A DNA stretch of 64,000 bases from assembly GCF_029478095.1 (NCBI RefSeq), contig NZ_JAKOAV010000009.1, positions 36,433-100,432 on the forward strand, in the 5' to 3' direction. The DNA is from Pelotomaculum isophthalicicum JI (GTDB lineage: Bacteria > Bacillota > Desulfotomaculia > Desulfotomaculales > Pelotomaculaceae). The position numbers and the translations under genes were made by a program. Positions 54,633-64,000 of this stretch are shown piece by piece. How positions within the stretch are numbered: position 1 is the stretch's first letter; every line of letters starts with the position of its first letter. The notes under the pieces were generated by a model. That model did no database searches. It was not told where the DNA came from and worked only from the letters and a program-made list of their open reading frames with translations.

Positions 54633-57600
54633 TTACGCCCCGAATTCGGCCATGCTTAACGGCTCCGGCCCTCCGCCCTGCTTTAGATAGTGCAGTACTA
54701 CAGATAACGCACGCGCGGTGTCAAGTGAAGTTAGACAAGGCACTTTATATTCAGCAGCGGTTCTCCTTAGCAAAAAGCCCGGCCGCTCGCGGTTTTTCCC
54801 CCGGGTGGGGGTATTAATCAACAGAGCTATATTCCCGGAACGAACTAAGGTAACCGTTTCTTTTACTTCATGCACCGCCAGCCCAGCTTTTTTCAGGAAT
54901 TCCGCCGTACCGGTGGTAGCCTGAAGCCGGAACCCGAGGATAGCGTATTCACGCGCCAGAGGTATAGCTTCCTCTTTATCCCGGTCCGCTACGGAAAAAA
55001 GCACGTCTCCGCTAAACGCCACCCGCAAACCGGCTGACTGCATCGCTTTATACAGGGCATGAGAAAATGTGCGGTCAACCCCCATTACTTCACCGGTTGA
55101 CTTCATTTCAGGTCCCAGCGAGATCTCAACCTGGCTGAGCTTTTCAAAGGAGAATACCGGCGCTTTCACAGCGATAAAACCATGCTCGGGTCCCAGTCCG
55201 GGATGGTAACCCAAATCCGCCAGACTTCTGCCCAGCATTGTTCTCGTTGCCGCTTGAACCATCGGAACCCCGGTAACCTTGCTCAATACTGGGACAGTGC
55301 GTGATGCACGCGGGTTTACTTCCAGGACGTAGACCCCGCTGTCATCTACAACATACTGAATATTAATCAGTCCGCAGATTTGCAGGGCCCGGCCGATCTT
55401 CAAAGTATATTCAACAATCTTTTCCACCACCTGGCGGCTTAAGGTCTGGGGCGGATAAACGGCAATACTGTCACCCGAATGTACTCCGGCTCTCTCAATG
55501 TGTTCCATGATCCCCGGGATAAAAAGTTCCCGCCCGTCGCCGATAGCGTCCACTTCCACTTCTTTTCCAAGAATATATTTATCAACCAGCACCGGATGTC
55601 TGGGAGAAACTTGAACGGCAGTAGCCATATACTTCAACAACTCGGTTGTATTATTGACAATTTCCATCGCGCGCCCGCCAAGTACGTAAGATGGCCTTAC
55701 CAGGACAGGGTAGCCTAACTTCTCGGCTATGTCCCGGGCTGCTTCAACTGTTGTTGCCGATTTTCCCTCCGACTGCGGCACACCAAGTTCCGTTAACAAT
55801 TTTTCAAATTTGCCGCGGTCCTCGGCTGTATCAATCCCTTCCACCGGGGTACCGAGAATTTTAACACCCATTGAGACAAGTCCGGCGGTAAGGTTGATTG
55901 CTGTCTGCCCGCCAAACTGGACAATTACACCGAGAGGCTTTTCTTTCTCTATTACATTTAACACGTCTTCCAGAGTCAACGGCTCAAAATAAAGTTTGTC
56001 GGCTGTATCAAAGTCAGTGCTGACTGTTTCCGGGTTGTTGTTAATGATTACGGCTTCGACGCCCTCCTTTTGCAACCCCCATACTGAATGAACAGAACAG
56101 TAATCAAATTCTATACCCTGCCCGATGCGAATCGGCCCTGAACCTAAAACAAGCACTTTTGGCCGCCCGGAAACCGGCACCTCGTCCTCATCTTCATAAG
56201 TTGAATAATAATAGGGAGTGACAGCGGCAAACTCGGCGGCACAGGTGTCAACAATTTTATAAGTGGGAACAACCCCATACTCCTTGCGCAAAGCGCGCAC
56301 GTCTCGCGCCGTCCGTCCGGTCAGGCGGCCGATCAAAGAGTCAGGCAGACCACAAATTTTTGCGCGGCGCAACAAATCCTGAGAGGGCTTGGGGCCCTCG
56401 GCACGCAGCTTACATTCCAGCTCAATTATTTTTTTTATTTTGCTAAGATAAAAATAATCGATCATGGTAAGTTGGGCTATTTCACGCATACTCCAAAAGC
56501 GACTGAAAGCCTCGGCTATGGCAAAAAGGCGAAGATCGTTGGGATATGAAAGATTATCCTGGAGTTCCATCTCAGACCAGGCAGCGGCCCCGCGCAAATG
56601 GAGGCTATCCACACCCACCTCCAAAGAACGCACCGCTTTCATTAACGCCCCTTCAAAAGTACGGTCAATAGACATAACCTCCCCTGTAGCCTTCATTTGA
56701 GTAGTCAGGGTCCGGTCAGCGCTGCCGAATTTGTCAAAAGGCCAGCGTGGTATCTTCACAACCACATAGTCTAAAGCCGGTTCGAAGCAGGCCGTGGTCT
56801 TGCCGGTAACGGGGTTGACAATCTCATCCAGATTAAGCCCAATGGCTATCTTGGCGGCCATCTTCGCTATCGGGTAGCCGGTAGCTTTGGAAGCCAGCGC
56901 GCTTGAGCGGCTGACCCTGGGATTAACCTCGATTACAAAATAATTCATACTTTTAAGATCGAGGGCAAACTGGACGTTGCATCCACCTTCCACTTCCAGC
57001 GCGCGAATAATCCGCAAAGAAGCCGACCGCAGGAGCTGATATTCTTTATCAGAAAGAGTCTGAGACGGGGCTACGACAATACTGTCCCCTGTATGAATAC
57101 CAACCGGGTCGATGTTTTCCATATTGCAAATAGTAATACAGTTGTTTGCGCCGTCCCGCATTACCTCGTATTCTATCTCTTTCCATCCGGCAACACTTTG
57201 CTCCAGGAGCACCTGGCCGATCATGCTCATCTTGAGGCCACGGCTGGCAACTTCAGTTAAATCGAACTCATTATAAGCAATCCCACCGCCTGTTCCGCCA
57301 AGGGTATAAGCCGGCCTGACAATGACCGGATAACCGTTCAAACTGGCGAAAGAAAGACATTCTTCCACGCTTTCAGCGATAGCGCTGTCAGGCACCGGTT
57401 CACCGATTTCGAGCATCAGCTTTTTAAAAAGCTCCCTGTCTTCGGCATGTTTAATAGCCTCCAGCGAGGTTCCCAATAACTTCACTTTGTACTCAGCCAG
57501 CACACCTTTTTCCGCTAATTCCACGGCAATATTCAGACCGGTCTGGCCGCCCAGGGTAGGCAGCAGTCCGTCTGGGCGTTCCCGGGCAATGATCCTGGCT

Positions 57601-57821
57601 AAGCTTTCCCATGAGAGCGGCTCTATGTAAACCAGATCCGCAATATCAAGATCAGTCATAATGGTAGCCGGGTTGGAATTAACCAGCACCACGGAAATAC
57701 CTTCTTCGCGCAACGCCTTACAGGCCTGGGTACCGGCATAGTCGAATTCCGCAGCCTGACCGATAACAATCGGACCGGAACCTATTACCAGAACCTTTTT
57801 TATGTCATTCCGCTTAGGCAT
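54633..57821 (-). CDS. carB: Carbamoyl-phosphate synthase large subunit, arginine-locus copy
   Basis: Full-length, about 1062 aa. Two ATP-grasp halves: [40 protein letters not shown], and [15 protein letters not shown] in the first; [28 protein letters not shown] and [15 protein letters not shown] in the second. The C-terminal MGS-like regulatory domain includes [21 protein letters not shown] precedes ATG 57821. It is clearly paralogous to the pyrimidine copy at 1-3069. The glutaminase subunit gene carA is not adjacent: only about 140 non-coding bases separate it from argD, so it must use a CarA encoded elsewhere. Confidence 0.97.
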   Translation of the reverse strand: MPKRNDIKKVLVIGSGPIVIGQAAEFDYAGTQACKALREEGISVVLVNSNPATIMTDLDIADLVYIEPLSWESLARIIARERPDGLLPTLGGQTGLNIAVELAEKGVLAEYKVKLLGTSLEAIKHAEDRELFKKLMLEIGEPVPDSAIAESVEECLSFASLNGYPVIVRPAYTLGGTGGGIAYNEFDLTEVASRGLKMSMIGQVLLEQSVAGWKEIEYEVMRDGANNCITICNMENIDPVGIHTGDSIVVAPSQTLSDKEYQLLRSASLRIIRALEVEGGCNVQFALDLKSMNYFVIEVNPRVSRSSALASKATGYPIAKMAAKIAIGLNLDEIVNPVTGKTTACFEPALDYVVVKIPRWPFDKFGSADRTLTTQMKATGEVMSIDRTFEGALMKAVRSLEVGVDSLHLRGAAAWSEMELQDNLSYPNDLRLFAIAEAFSRFWSMREIAQLTMIDYFYLSKIKKIIELECKLRAEGPKPSQDLLRRAKICGLPDSLIGRLTGRTARDVRALRKEYGVVPTYKIVDTCAAEFAAVTPYYYSTYEDEDEVPVSGRPKVLVLGSGPIRIGQGIEFDYCSVHSVWGLQKEGVEAVIINNNPETVSTDFDTADKLYFEPLTLEDVLNVIEKEKPLGVIVQFGGQTAINLTAGLVSMGVKILGTPVEGIDTAEDRGKFEKLLTELGVPQSEGKSATTVEAARDIAEKLGYPVLVRPSYVLGGRAMEIVNNTTELLKYMATAVQVSPRHPVLVDKYILGKEVEVDAIGDGRELFIPGIMEHIERAGVHSGDSIAVYPPQTLSRQVVEKIVEYTLKIGRALQICGLINIQYVVDDSGVYVLEVNPRASRTVPVLSKVTGVPMVQAATRTMLGRSLADLGYHPGLGPEHGFIAVKAPVFSFEKLSQVEISLGPEMKSTGEVMGVDRTFSHALYKAMQSAGLRVAFSGDVLFSVADRDKEEAIPLAREYAILGFRLQATTGTAEFLKKAGLAVHEVKETVTLVRSGNIALLINTPTRGKNRERPGFLLRRTAAEYKVPCLTSLDTARALSVVLHYLKQGGGPEPLSMAEFGA

Positions 57822-57960
57822 TGCCAAACCTCCCGTCATTCACTCTCGGGCGAAGGTCAAACTCACTGCTTCGCTCACTTAGACAGTTCTCTACTAATCA
57901 GTAGACTCATTCGCTCCTTTGAATTAGAGCTCCCTAATCGTCCTACAGGTAAGCGTCACG

Positions 57961-59157
57961 TCATACTGAGCAATTACCCATAACTCCCTCCAGTATCCCC
58001 ACAGCATGGTCTACATCCTGCTTTGTTATTGTCAGCGGTGGGATAAAACGAAGTACATTATTATTGACACAATTGATTAAAAGTCCTTTCTCACGGCAAC
58101 CGTTAACGATATCCTTGCCTTCTATTTTTAACTCAATTCCCAGCAAAAGGCCGAGCCCGCGAACTTCTTTTACATAATCATATTTTCCGGCCAACTCCAC
58201 CAGCTTATCATACATATAGGCGCCCACGGCGGCTGCATTTTCCACCACGCCACCAGTAAGCAGCAAATCCATGGCAGCCAGCGCGGCAGCACAGGCCAGC
58301 GGGTTGCCGCCAAAAGTGGAGGCATGATCCCCCGGCTGGAAAGCCGCGGCGACTTCGTCTGTCGCCAGCATGGCGCCGATAGGAAAACCCCCGCCCAGCG
58401 CTTTAGCCAGGGTAATGATATCAGGCTCCACACCGTAGTGCTGATAAGCCAAAAAACGTCCGGTTCGCCCCAAACCGGTCTGCACTTCGTCGAAAATCAG
58501 CAACGCGCCATGTTCTTGGCAGAGCATTTTCACTCCTTCCAAGTAGTAACGCGACGCCACATTGACACCGCCTTCCCCCTGAACCGGTTCAAGCATCACA
58601 GCGCAAGTGGCCGGGCCGACAGCCTGCTCCAAAGTATCTAAATCATTAAATGGAACGTATTTGAACCCGCCAGGTAGTGGCTCAAACCCTTTTTGATATT
58701 TAGGTTGCCCCGTCGCGGTAATAGCCGCCAGGGTCCGGCCGTGGAAGGAATTCAAGGCGGTGACAATTTCCACCTTTTCCGTTCCATGCTTGATCTTGGC
58801 GTATTTACGGGCCAATTTAATCGCCGCTTCGTTGGCCTCCGCACCGCTGTTGCAAAAAAAAGCCTTATCCATGGCTGAATTCTCCGCTAACAGCTTTGCC
58901 AAAAGCGCCTGGGGCTCAATGTAATACAGGTTGGAGCAGTGAATGAGCTTTTTAGCCTGCTGGCTAATAGCATCCACTACTTCCGGGTGACAGTGACCCA
59001 GATTGTTGACAGCAATGCCACTTACAAAGTCCAGGTATTCCTTTCTGTCGGCGTCCCACATCAAGGCGCCCTCGCCTTTCACCGGGGCCAACTGGAGGCG
59101 TCCCACATTGCGCATTAGGTATTTATCGCCCAACTCGATTATTTCTTTTGTGTTCAT
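57961..59157 (-). CDS. argD: Acetylornithine aminotransferase
   Basis: PLP class-III transaminase converting N-acetylglutamate semialdehyde to N-acetylornithine. About 398 aa with DFVSGIAVNNLGHCHPEVV, FCNSGAEANEAAIKLARK, FDEVQTGLGRTGRF and the lysine motif TLAKALGGGFPIGAML. AAGGAGG precedes the paired ATGs at 59157 and 59160. Confidence 0.96.
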   Translation of the reverse strand: MNTKEIIELGDKYLMRNVGRLQLAPVKGEGALMWDADRKEYLDFVSGIAVNNLGHCHPEVVDAISQQAKKLIHCSNLYYIEPQALLAKLLAENSAMDKAFFCNSGAEANEAAIKLARKYAKIKHGTEKVEIVTALNSFHGRTLAAITATGQPKYQKGFEPLPGGFKYVPFNDLDTLEQAVGPATCAVMLEPVQGEGGVNVASRYYLEGVKMLCQEHGALLIFDEVQTGLGRTGRFLAYQHYGVEPDIITLAKALGGGFPIGAMLATDEVAAAFQPGDHASTFGGNPLACAAALAAMDLLLTGGVVENAAAVGAYMYDKLVELAGKYDYVKEVRGLGLLLGIELKIEGKDIVNGCREKGLLINCVNNNVLRFIPPLTITKQDVDHAVGILEGVMGNCSV

Positions 59158-59169
59158 CATGAAACCTCC

Positions 59170-60120
59170 TTACTCTAAACCTATCCCTTCATCTAAACCA
59201 AGCATGATATTCATATTCTGTACCGCCGCTCCCGAAGCTCCCTTGCCAAGATTGTCAAGGCGTGATAAAAGCAATATCTGCTCACTATCTCCAAAAACAA
59301 ATATTTCAATCCGGTTGGTGTTATTACACCCGGTAGCGTCTAAAAACCCGTTATCGAGGTAACTCTCCGATCCATACGGCATAACGCGCACAAAACGTTC
59401 GGATGCGTAATATGAAGCCAAAATATTTTGCACATCTTCGGCTGAAATTTTCTTGCTCAACAATCTCGCTAACAAAGGAACCGCGACAACCATCCCTTGA
59501 TAAAAATCGCCAACAATTGGGGTGAACAGAGGTGGAAATACAAGCCCATTTACTTTTTGCATCTCAGGTAAATGTTTATGTTTCAAACTTAATGCGTAAA
59601 ACTGAGGACTTTCTAGGTTCTTTTTATCCGCGCCAGTTCCTTCGTATTTCTCTATTAATTTTTTTCCGCCTCCGCTATAACCAGTTACAGACTGACAGGT
59701 TACCGGGTAATCTTTCGGTACTATCCCCTCCTGGATAAGCGGATAAAGAGCCATATTGAACCCCGTGGCATGGCAACCTGGAACGGCTACTCTATGCGAA
59801 TCCTTGATCAGCGCCCGCTGATTTTTGCTTAATTCCGGTATACCGTATGTCCAGTTGGGATCAGTCCTATGGGCAGTACTGGCGTCGATAATTTTAGTCC
59901 TGTTATTGGTAACAAGCGCCGCAGATTCCCTGGACGCGTCATCAGGCAGACATAAGAAAGCGATATCCGCGTTATTTAAAAACGCACGGCGTTCCTCGGG
60001 GTCTTTTCGTCTTTCAGGATCAATCTTGAGAATATCTATATCCGCTCGTCCTGACAAACGTTCATTTATCTTTAAGCCGGTAGTACCTTCCTGGCCATCA
60101 ACAAATACCTTATATTTCAA
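59170..60120 (-). CDS. argC: N-acetyl-gamma-glutamyl-phosphate reductase, uncommon (type 2) form
   Basis: NADPH-dependent reduction of N-acetylglutamyl phosphate. It is 316 aa, shorter than the ~345-aa form usual in Firmicutes. It starts KYKVFVDGQEGTTGLKINER instead of the GATGYTG-type motif, and has CLPDDASRESA, DASTAHRTDPNWTYGIPEL, the catalytic Cys in VAVPGCHATGFNMALYP, and SVTGYSGGGKK. These mark the type-2 ArgC (argC_other) found mainly in Proteobacteria and some others. It lies between argB and argD, not ahead of argJ, suggesting replacement of the original argC. Confidence 0.93.
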   Translation of the reverse strand: MKYKVFVDGQEGTTGLKINERLSGRADIDILKIDPERRKDPEERRAFLNNADIAFLCLPDDASRESAALVTNNRTKIIDASTAHRTDPNWTYGIPELSKNQRALIKDSHRVAVPGCHATGFNMALYPLIQEGIVPKDYPVTCQSVTGYSGGGKKLIEKYEGTGADKKNLESPQFYALSLKHKHLPEMQKVNGLVFPPLFTPIVGDFYQGMVVAVPLLARLLSKKISAEDVQNILASYYASERFVRVMPYGSESYLDNGFLDATGCNNTNRIEIFVFGDSEQILLLSRLDNLGKGASGAAVQNMNIMLGLDEGIGLE

Positions 60121-60140
60121 CTACATTTCCTCCTCACAAG

Positions 60141-61028
60141 TCAATTTTCCACCATTGTCCCGATTCCCTTATCCGTAAAAACCTCTAATAGAATGGAATG
60201 TTGAACCCTGCCGTCAAGAATGTGTGTAGATTTAACTCCACCGGCCAAGGCGTCCAGACAGCATTCTACTTTCGGGATCATCCCTCCGTCGATTTTTCCC
60301 TGCTTAATTAGGTTGGGTACCTCATCTACCCTCAGGACTGAAATAAGAGAATGCGGGTCGCTCCGGTCGGCCATGATTCCTTCCACGTCGGTAAGAATTA
60401 TCAGCTTATCCGCGTTGAGAGCCACCGCCAGTCGTCCTGCGGCATAGTCGGCGTTAACGTTATAGCTCTCTCCCGCAGCGCCGACAGCCACCGGAGCCAC
60501 AACCGGGATGTACCCTTCGGCAATGGCCGTGGCCACTATCTCAGGATTAACCCTGCTGATATCGCCTACAAACCCGATGTCCGCCATTTCTTCCCTGCCT
60601 TCCGGCGTCCGTATCTTATGCAGTTTTTTAACCGCTTGGAACAGGTTCGCGTCTTTGCCTGACAAACCAACCGCCCGCCCGCCGATGCGGTTGATCTGGG
60701 CTACAATATCCTTGTTAATCTTACCTGCCAGAACCATTTCGACAATTTCCATGGTTTCCTCGTCTGTAACCCGTAAACCGTCTACAAATCTTGACTCTTT
60801 GCCTACCCGTTTCAGCATTCCGGTTATTTCCGGGCCGCCCCCGTGAACAATCACCGGCTGTATCCCAACATATTTCATCAGCACCACATCGGTAAGCACG
60901 GCTTCTTTAAGTTCATTGTTAATCATAGCGTGGCCGCCGTATTTTATCACAACAGTCTTGCCGTAAAATTTCTTTATATATGGCAAAGCCTCCACTAAAA
61001 TAGCCGCTTTTTCAATGGCTGTAGACAT
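60141..61028 (-). CDS. argB: Acetylglutamate kinase
   Basis: Phosphorylates N-acetylglutamate. It is 295 aa with [10 protein letters not shown] at the ATP site, [10 protein letters not shown], and [20 protein letters not shown]. The N-terminal helix ([16 protein letters not shown]) is the extension seen in arginine-inhibited kinases, so feedback control is plausible. It starts 12 bases after argJ. Confidence 0.96.
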   Translation of the reverse strand: MSTAIEKAAILVEALPYIKKFYGKTVVIKYGGHAMINNELKEAVLTDVVLMKYVGIQPVIVHGGGPEITGMLKRVGKESRFVDGLRVTDEETMEIVEMVLAGKINKDIVAQINRIGGRAVGLSGKDANLFQAVKKLHKIRTPEGREEMADIGFVGDISRVNPEIVATAIAEGYIPVVAPVAVGAAGESYNVNADYAAGRLAVALNADKLIILTDVEGIMADRSDPHSLISVLRVDEVPNLIKQGKIDGGMIPKVECCLDALAGGVKSTHILDGRVQHSILLEVFTDKGIGTMVEN

Positions 61029-61040
61029 CCTAAACCCCTC

Positions 61041-62252
61041 CTATGTCCGGTAATCTCCATTTATTCTGACGTAATCATAGGTAAGATCGCAACCCCAGGC
61101 TGTAGCATCATATTTTCCAATATTAAAATCAATAATGATCCTTACAGTATCATTATTTAAAACTTCCAAAGCTCTTTCCTCGCTGAACTCGACAGAACAA
61201 CCTTTCTTAGTAACCTGTTCGTTCCCGAGAAAAATATCTACCCTACCAGGGTCAAAATTAGCCCCAGAGTAACCGGCGGCGCATAAAACTCTTCCCCAGT
61301 TGGCGTCCCGGCCAAATATCGCTGCTTTGACCAAATTTGACCCGGCTACTGACTTCGCTGCCAGGCGGGCATCTTCAAGGGTAAGCGCGTTGCGTGTCTC
61401 CACTTGGATTAGTTTGGTCGCACCCTCTCCGTCCCTGGCAATATCTATAGCTAGGTTAACACAGACATCAGTCAAAACATCACGAAACGATATGTATTCA
61501 TCACCTTCATTGTCAATAACCGGGTTCCCGGCAAAACCGTTTGCAAGAACTACCGCCGTATCGTTGGTACTGGTATCCCTATCTACAGAAATCATGTTAA
61601 AGCTGCAAGAAACAGCATGTTTTAGTGCCCGCTGAAGACAGTTAGGAGATATTGCGGCGTCTGTAGTAATAAAGCATAATAAGGTGGCCATATCAGGGTG
61701 AATCATCCCTGAACCTTTAGCCATCCCGCCAACAGTCACCGTTTTTCCACCTATGACAATTTTCCGGGCAGTCTCTTTGGGAACAGTGTCGGTAGTCATA
61801 ATCGCCTCGGCTGCCATTGTGCCTCCAACCGCGCTTATTTCACCGGCAGCTTGCCGAATACCCAGCAGCACTTTTTCCATAGGCATTTTCTGTCCAATCA
61901 CCCCGGTGGAAGCCACAAGAACAAGTTCCTCAGGAATTCCCAGAACGGTGGCCGCCGCGGATGCCATTGCCAGAGCATCGCCCATCCCCTGTTCACCGTT
62001 GCACGCATTGGCGTTTCCGCTATTCATAACAATCGCCTGCGCTTTCCCTCCGGCAATACGTTCCATTGAAACTAAAACCGGCGCGGCTTTTACAATGTTA
62101 GTAGTAAAAACCCCGGCAGCTACTGCCGGTACGTTAGAACAAATTACAGCTATATCTTTTTTTATCTTATACTTTATCCCGGCGGAAGCCGTGCCCGCCT
62201 GAAAGCCGGCAGCCGCTGTTACTCCGCCGGATAGATTACATTCGCTCTCCAC
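61041..62252 (-). CDS. argJ: Bifunctional glutamate N-acetyltransferase / ornithine acetyltransferase
   Basis: Transfers acetyl from acetylornithine to glutamate, giving the cyclic pathway. It is 403 aa. The self-cleavage and nucleophile motif is GSGMIHPDMATLLCFI (cleavage before the Thr). GITAAKGFRAAG-like GVTAAAGFQAGTASAGIKY near the N-terminus is typical, as are NSGNANACNGEQG and DRDTSTNDT. It is the first gene of the arginine operon, where argC normally is. Whether it also uses acetyl-CoA cannot be told. Confidence 0.95.
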   Translation of the reverse strand: MESECNLSGGVTAAAGFQAGTASAGIKYKIKKDIAVICSNVPAVAAGVFTTNIVKAAPVLVSMERIAGGKAQAIVMNSGNANACNGEQGMGDALAMASAAATVLGIPEELVLVASTGVIGQKMPMEKVLLGIRQAAGEISAVGGTMAAEAIMTTDTVPKETARKIVIGGKTVTVGGMAKGSGMIHPDMATLLCFITTDAAISPNCLQRALKHAVSCSFNMISVDRDTSTNDTAVVLANGFAGNPVIDNEGDEYISFRDVLTDVCVNLAIDIARDGEGATKLIQVETRNALTLEDARLAAKSVAGSNLVKAAIFGRDANWGRVLCAAGYSGANFDPGRVDIFLGNEQVTKKGCSVEFSEERALEVLNNDTVRIIIDFNIGKYDATAWGCDLTYDYVRINGDYRT

Positions 62253-62370
62253 TAAAGCAACCTCCCATTTTAATTAGAAAATGTTTATTAATACATCTTC
62301 GCAAGTCAACTGATTGTATGTACATTTTAACATTAAACTCTTCCATCAAGCTTATGCCAATATTTATAAT

Positions 62371-62388
62371 TATACATAATTATGCATA
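62371..62388. promoter_or_regulatory. Possible ArgR operator upstream of argJ
   Basis: TATACATAATTATGCATA is near-palindromic and resembles Bacillus-type ARG boxes (TATGAATAAAAATACATA pattern), about 120 bases upstream of argJ. AT-rich surroundings lower the confidence. No clear promoter was seen in the rest of 62253-62540. Confidence 0.4.
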
Positions 62389-62540
62389 ATAATACAATAA
62401 TAATTCTGTGGTAAAAATAATCTTTTTAAGGGTTAACAGGATAGTAAAAAGTTACCTTTTACAAATAAAATCGCACTAATAACAAGCGCTGCTCCAAACT
62501 GAGTAAATTATACATCAAATTTTATATTCCGTGAAATAGC

Positions 62541-62580
62541 AAAAAAGATATCCCGTATCACTCTCAAAGTGGTACGGGAT
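62541..62580 (-). terminator. Terminator after the glycosyltransferase gene
   Basis: A 13-bp stem (62550-62562 with 62568-62580, one T-G pair), loop CTCAA, followed on the minus strand by TCTTTTTT. It separates the glycosyltransferase from the arginine operon. Confidence 0.88.
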
Positions 62581-62636
62581 TGCTAATTAATCATTATTTT
62601 CGTCCTATTTTAGGGGCAAGAATTGATACCTAAACT

Positions 62637-63872
62637 CTAACTGGTCCTCCGGTCATCAGCTTTGGCTGGCAAATAAAGATTCTGCAGATTTTCATGTTTA
62701 ATATCCCTGATATGCAAAGTATGATTCCATTCTTTATTCTTGCGCATGGCAAACCCGATGTATGCAACAGGAATCCATGTAATAGCAAAAATCGGGTAAA
62801 AAAACAGCCACCAATAAACTTTTGGTCTTACTCTTTCCATCGCCAGCCCCAGGCTAAAGTAAAAGAATTGGGCGAAGAAACCTAATACCGCCCACTGGGG
62901 GTTCTCCATCAATATCTCAGGTCCGATAATGATATTGGTGATCATACCTAGCCCGGTAAACATCCAAAAGAACGGCTGGACCAAATATAATGCCCCGTCA
63001 ACCATCGCGAAATTTTTGTTGGTAATACCCTCCCACAATAATTTAAACATATAACGCCCGGCTACGTTGCAGTGACCCTGCATCCAGCGTTTGCGCTGGC
63101 GCCATGACTGCATCAGAGTAAGCGGCTTTTCATCATAAATCCTGGCGTCGTGCGCCCAGGTGACTTTAAGATTGTTCATCAGCGCCTTTGTCTGGAATTC
63201 AAGATCTTCAGTCAGCGAAGTCATACCCCAACCATACTTTTTAAGAACATCAACAGAAAGACACATTCCCGTGCCTCCGAGGGCACAGGTCAAACCTAAA
63301 TTATATTTTGCCAGTTGTAAGAAACGGTTTGTAATAATGTAACATATATAGATAGCCTTAGTTATCCAAGTATCCTCGGCATTTTTTGTGTCCAAATAGC
63401 CCTGAATAATCTTTTCGCCCTTTAACAAGTGTGTGTTCATTATCATTAAAAAATCTTTGGAAACCAGGTTGTCCGCATCAAAGACAACAACCGCGTCATA
63501 TTCTATGCCGGAATTAAATATTTCGTTAAAAGCGTATTCAAGCGCATAACCTTTCCCTTTCTCCACATTGTTAAACCTTTCAATAACCAGGGCGCCTCTT
63601 TCAGCCGCTATTTTCGCCGTATCGTCAATACAGTTGTCCGCTACAACATATATGTCATATAAATCTTTTGGGTAATTTAATCCATGAAGGTTCCTTATTA
63701 ATTCACCGATGACCCTCTCCTCATTGTGGGCCGCCACTACTACGGCAAGTCGGGAACTAGGCGGTAGTAAACAGTCCTCATGTTTGCGGTAAAAACCGAA
63801 AAGCGAGATAACAAAGCAATAAAAAGTAAACACCGTTAAAACCGCTTGGATCGTATAACTAATTACCTCCAT
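62637..63872 (-). CDS. Membrane glycosyltransferase, family 2
   Basis: About 411 aa, a processive-type GT2 enzyme like those making beta-linked polysaccharides. An N-terminal membrane helix (TIQAVLTVFTFYCFVISLFG) is followed by the GT-A domain: VVAAHNEERVIGELI, VVADNCIDDTA, VFDADNLVSKDF (DxD), SLTEDLEFQTKA (ED) and RQRKRWMQGH (QxxRW). Three to four C-terminal membrane segments follow. The sugar and product are unknown. ATG 63872 follows AAAGGGG; ATG 63878 is too close. Nothing recognised lies in 63873-64000. Confidence 0.9.
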   Translation of the reverse strand: MEVISYTIQAVLTVFTFYCFVISLFGFYRKHEDCLLPPSSRLAVVVAAHNEERVIGELIRNLHGLNYPKDLYDIYVVADNCIDDTAKIAAERGALVIERFNNVEKGKGYALEYAFNEIFNSGIEYDAVVVFDADNLVSKDFLMIMNTHLLKGEKIIQGYLDTKNAEDTWITKAIYICYIITNRFLQLAKYNLGLTCALGGTGMCLSVDVLKKYGWGMTSLTEDLEFQTKALMNNLKVTWAHDARIYDEKPLTLMQSWRQRKRWMQGHCNVAGRYMFKLLWEGITNKNFAMVDGALYLVQPFFWMFTGLGMITNIIIGPEILMENPQWAVLGFFAQFFYFSLGLAMERVRPKVYWWLFFYPIFAITWIPVAYIGFAMRKNKEWNHTLHIRDIKHENLQNLYLPAKADDRRTS

Positions 63873-64000
63873 AGCCATCCCCTTTACCTGGTAAAAATAT
63901 TAGCAATAAAACTACACCAGAAGTAAGTTCTGCTAATAAATAAAAAATCCTTCCATGATTTCATGAAACAGATTAAAAACAATAAGAAAATAAATGGGAA

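Noticed and set aside
57840..57960. Possible structured RNA or carA remnant between argD and carB
   Set aside because: Only short imperfect stems and no coding similarity to carA in any frame could be seen.

Overview
The window reads as chromosome from an anaerobic, endospore-forming Firmicute, most like the Peptococcaceae/Desulfotomaculales (Desulfotomaculum or Pelotomaculum-like). This is inferred from class 1B dihydroorotate dehydrogenase (pyrK-pyrD), the siroheme-dependent (ahb) haem route, a selenocysteine tRNA, spore genes (prkA, yhbH, spoVR, spoVT-like, a GerMN lipoprotein, an yteA-like gene), strong Shine-Dalgarno sites, many GTG/TTG starts and LexA and BirA operators of Gram-positive type. 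No phage, insertion sequence, rRNA or CRISPR array was seen.

Layout. 1-4.9 kb: the end of a pyrimidine operon (carB 3' part, pyrK, pyrD) with a terminator. 5.0-5.7 kb: a VapBC-type toxin-antitoxin pair. 5.7-7.3 kb: a LexA-controlled Y-family DNA polymerase and a small cysteine-rich protein. 7.3-17.5 kb (minus strand): a complete tetrapyrrole operon running from precorrin-2 dehydrogenase, hemA, hemC and cobA-hemD through ahbC, hemB, ahbD, ahbA and ahbB to hemL, so that both siroheme and haem can be made from glutamyl-tRNA. The ahbC gene is bracketed by short repeats. 17.5-18.9 kb: a polyprenyl diphosphate synthase and, divergently, tRNA-Sec with its own promoter. 19-24 kb: a DUF3231 protein, a small membrane protein, an NCS2 permease, a shortened SpoVT-like regulator and nagA. 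24.3-30.3 kb: spoVR, yhbH, prkA and a GerMN/Gmad2 lipoprotein. 30.3-38 kb: a gatD remnant, a metallo-beta-lactamase-fold hydrolase, acylphosphatase, an yteA-like protein, DUF5665, an MTA-phosphorylase-family protein, adk, a soluble CZB chemoreceptor and pheA. 38.2-42.9 kb (plus strand): a Ski2-like helicase split into two overlapping reading frames, then an RMD1/DUF155-like membrane protein. 42.9-47.4 kb: bioD-A-F-B behind a sigma-A promoter overlapped by BirA boxes. 47.7-49 kb: a Pnkp-type kinase-phosphatase with no ligase domain. 49.2-62.3 kb: an arginine locus (argJ-B-C-D-carB-F, argG, argH) with an uncommon-type argC and no carA. 62.6-63.9 kb: a membrane glycosyltransferase.

The least explained parts are: two tiny ORFs (27 and 41 codons) between the arginine genes, behind a strong promoter and with an 18-bp perfect hairpin that buries the second ribosome-binding site; the split helicase; the ligase-less RNA repair enzyme; the repeat-flanked ahbC and the repeat-encoded tail on HemD; the arginine cluster with a replaced argC and missing carA; and a perfect 22-bp palindrome in front of argG. 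Everything here is read by eye. Family assignments rest on recognised motifs, not database searches, and many starts were chosen from ribosome-binding sites.
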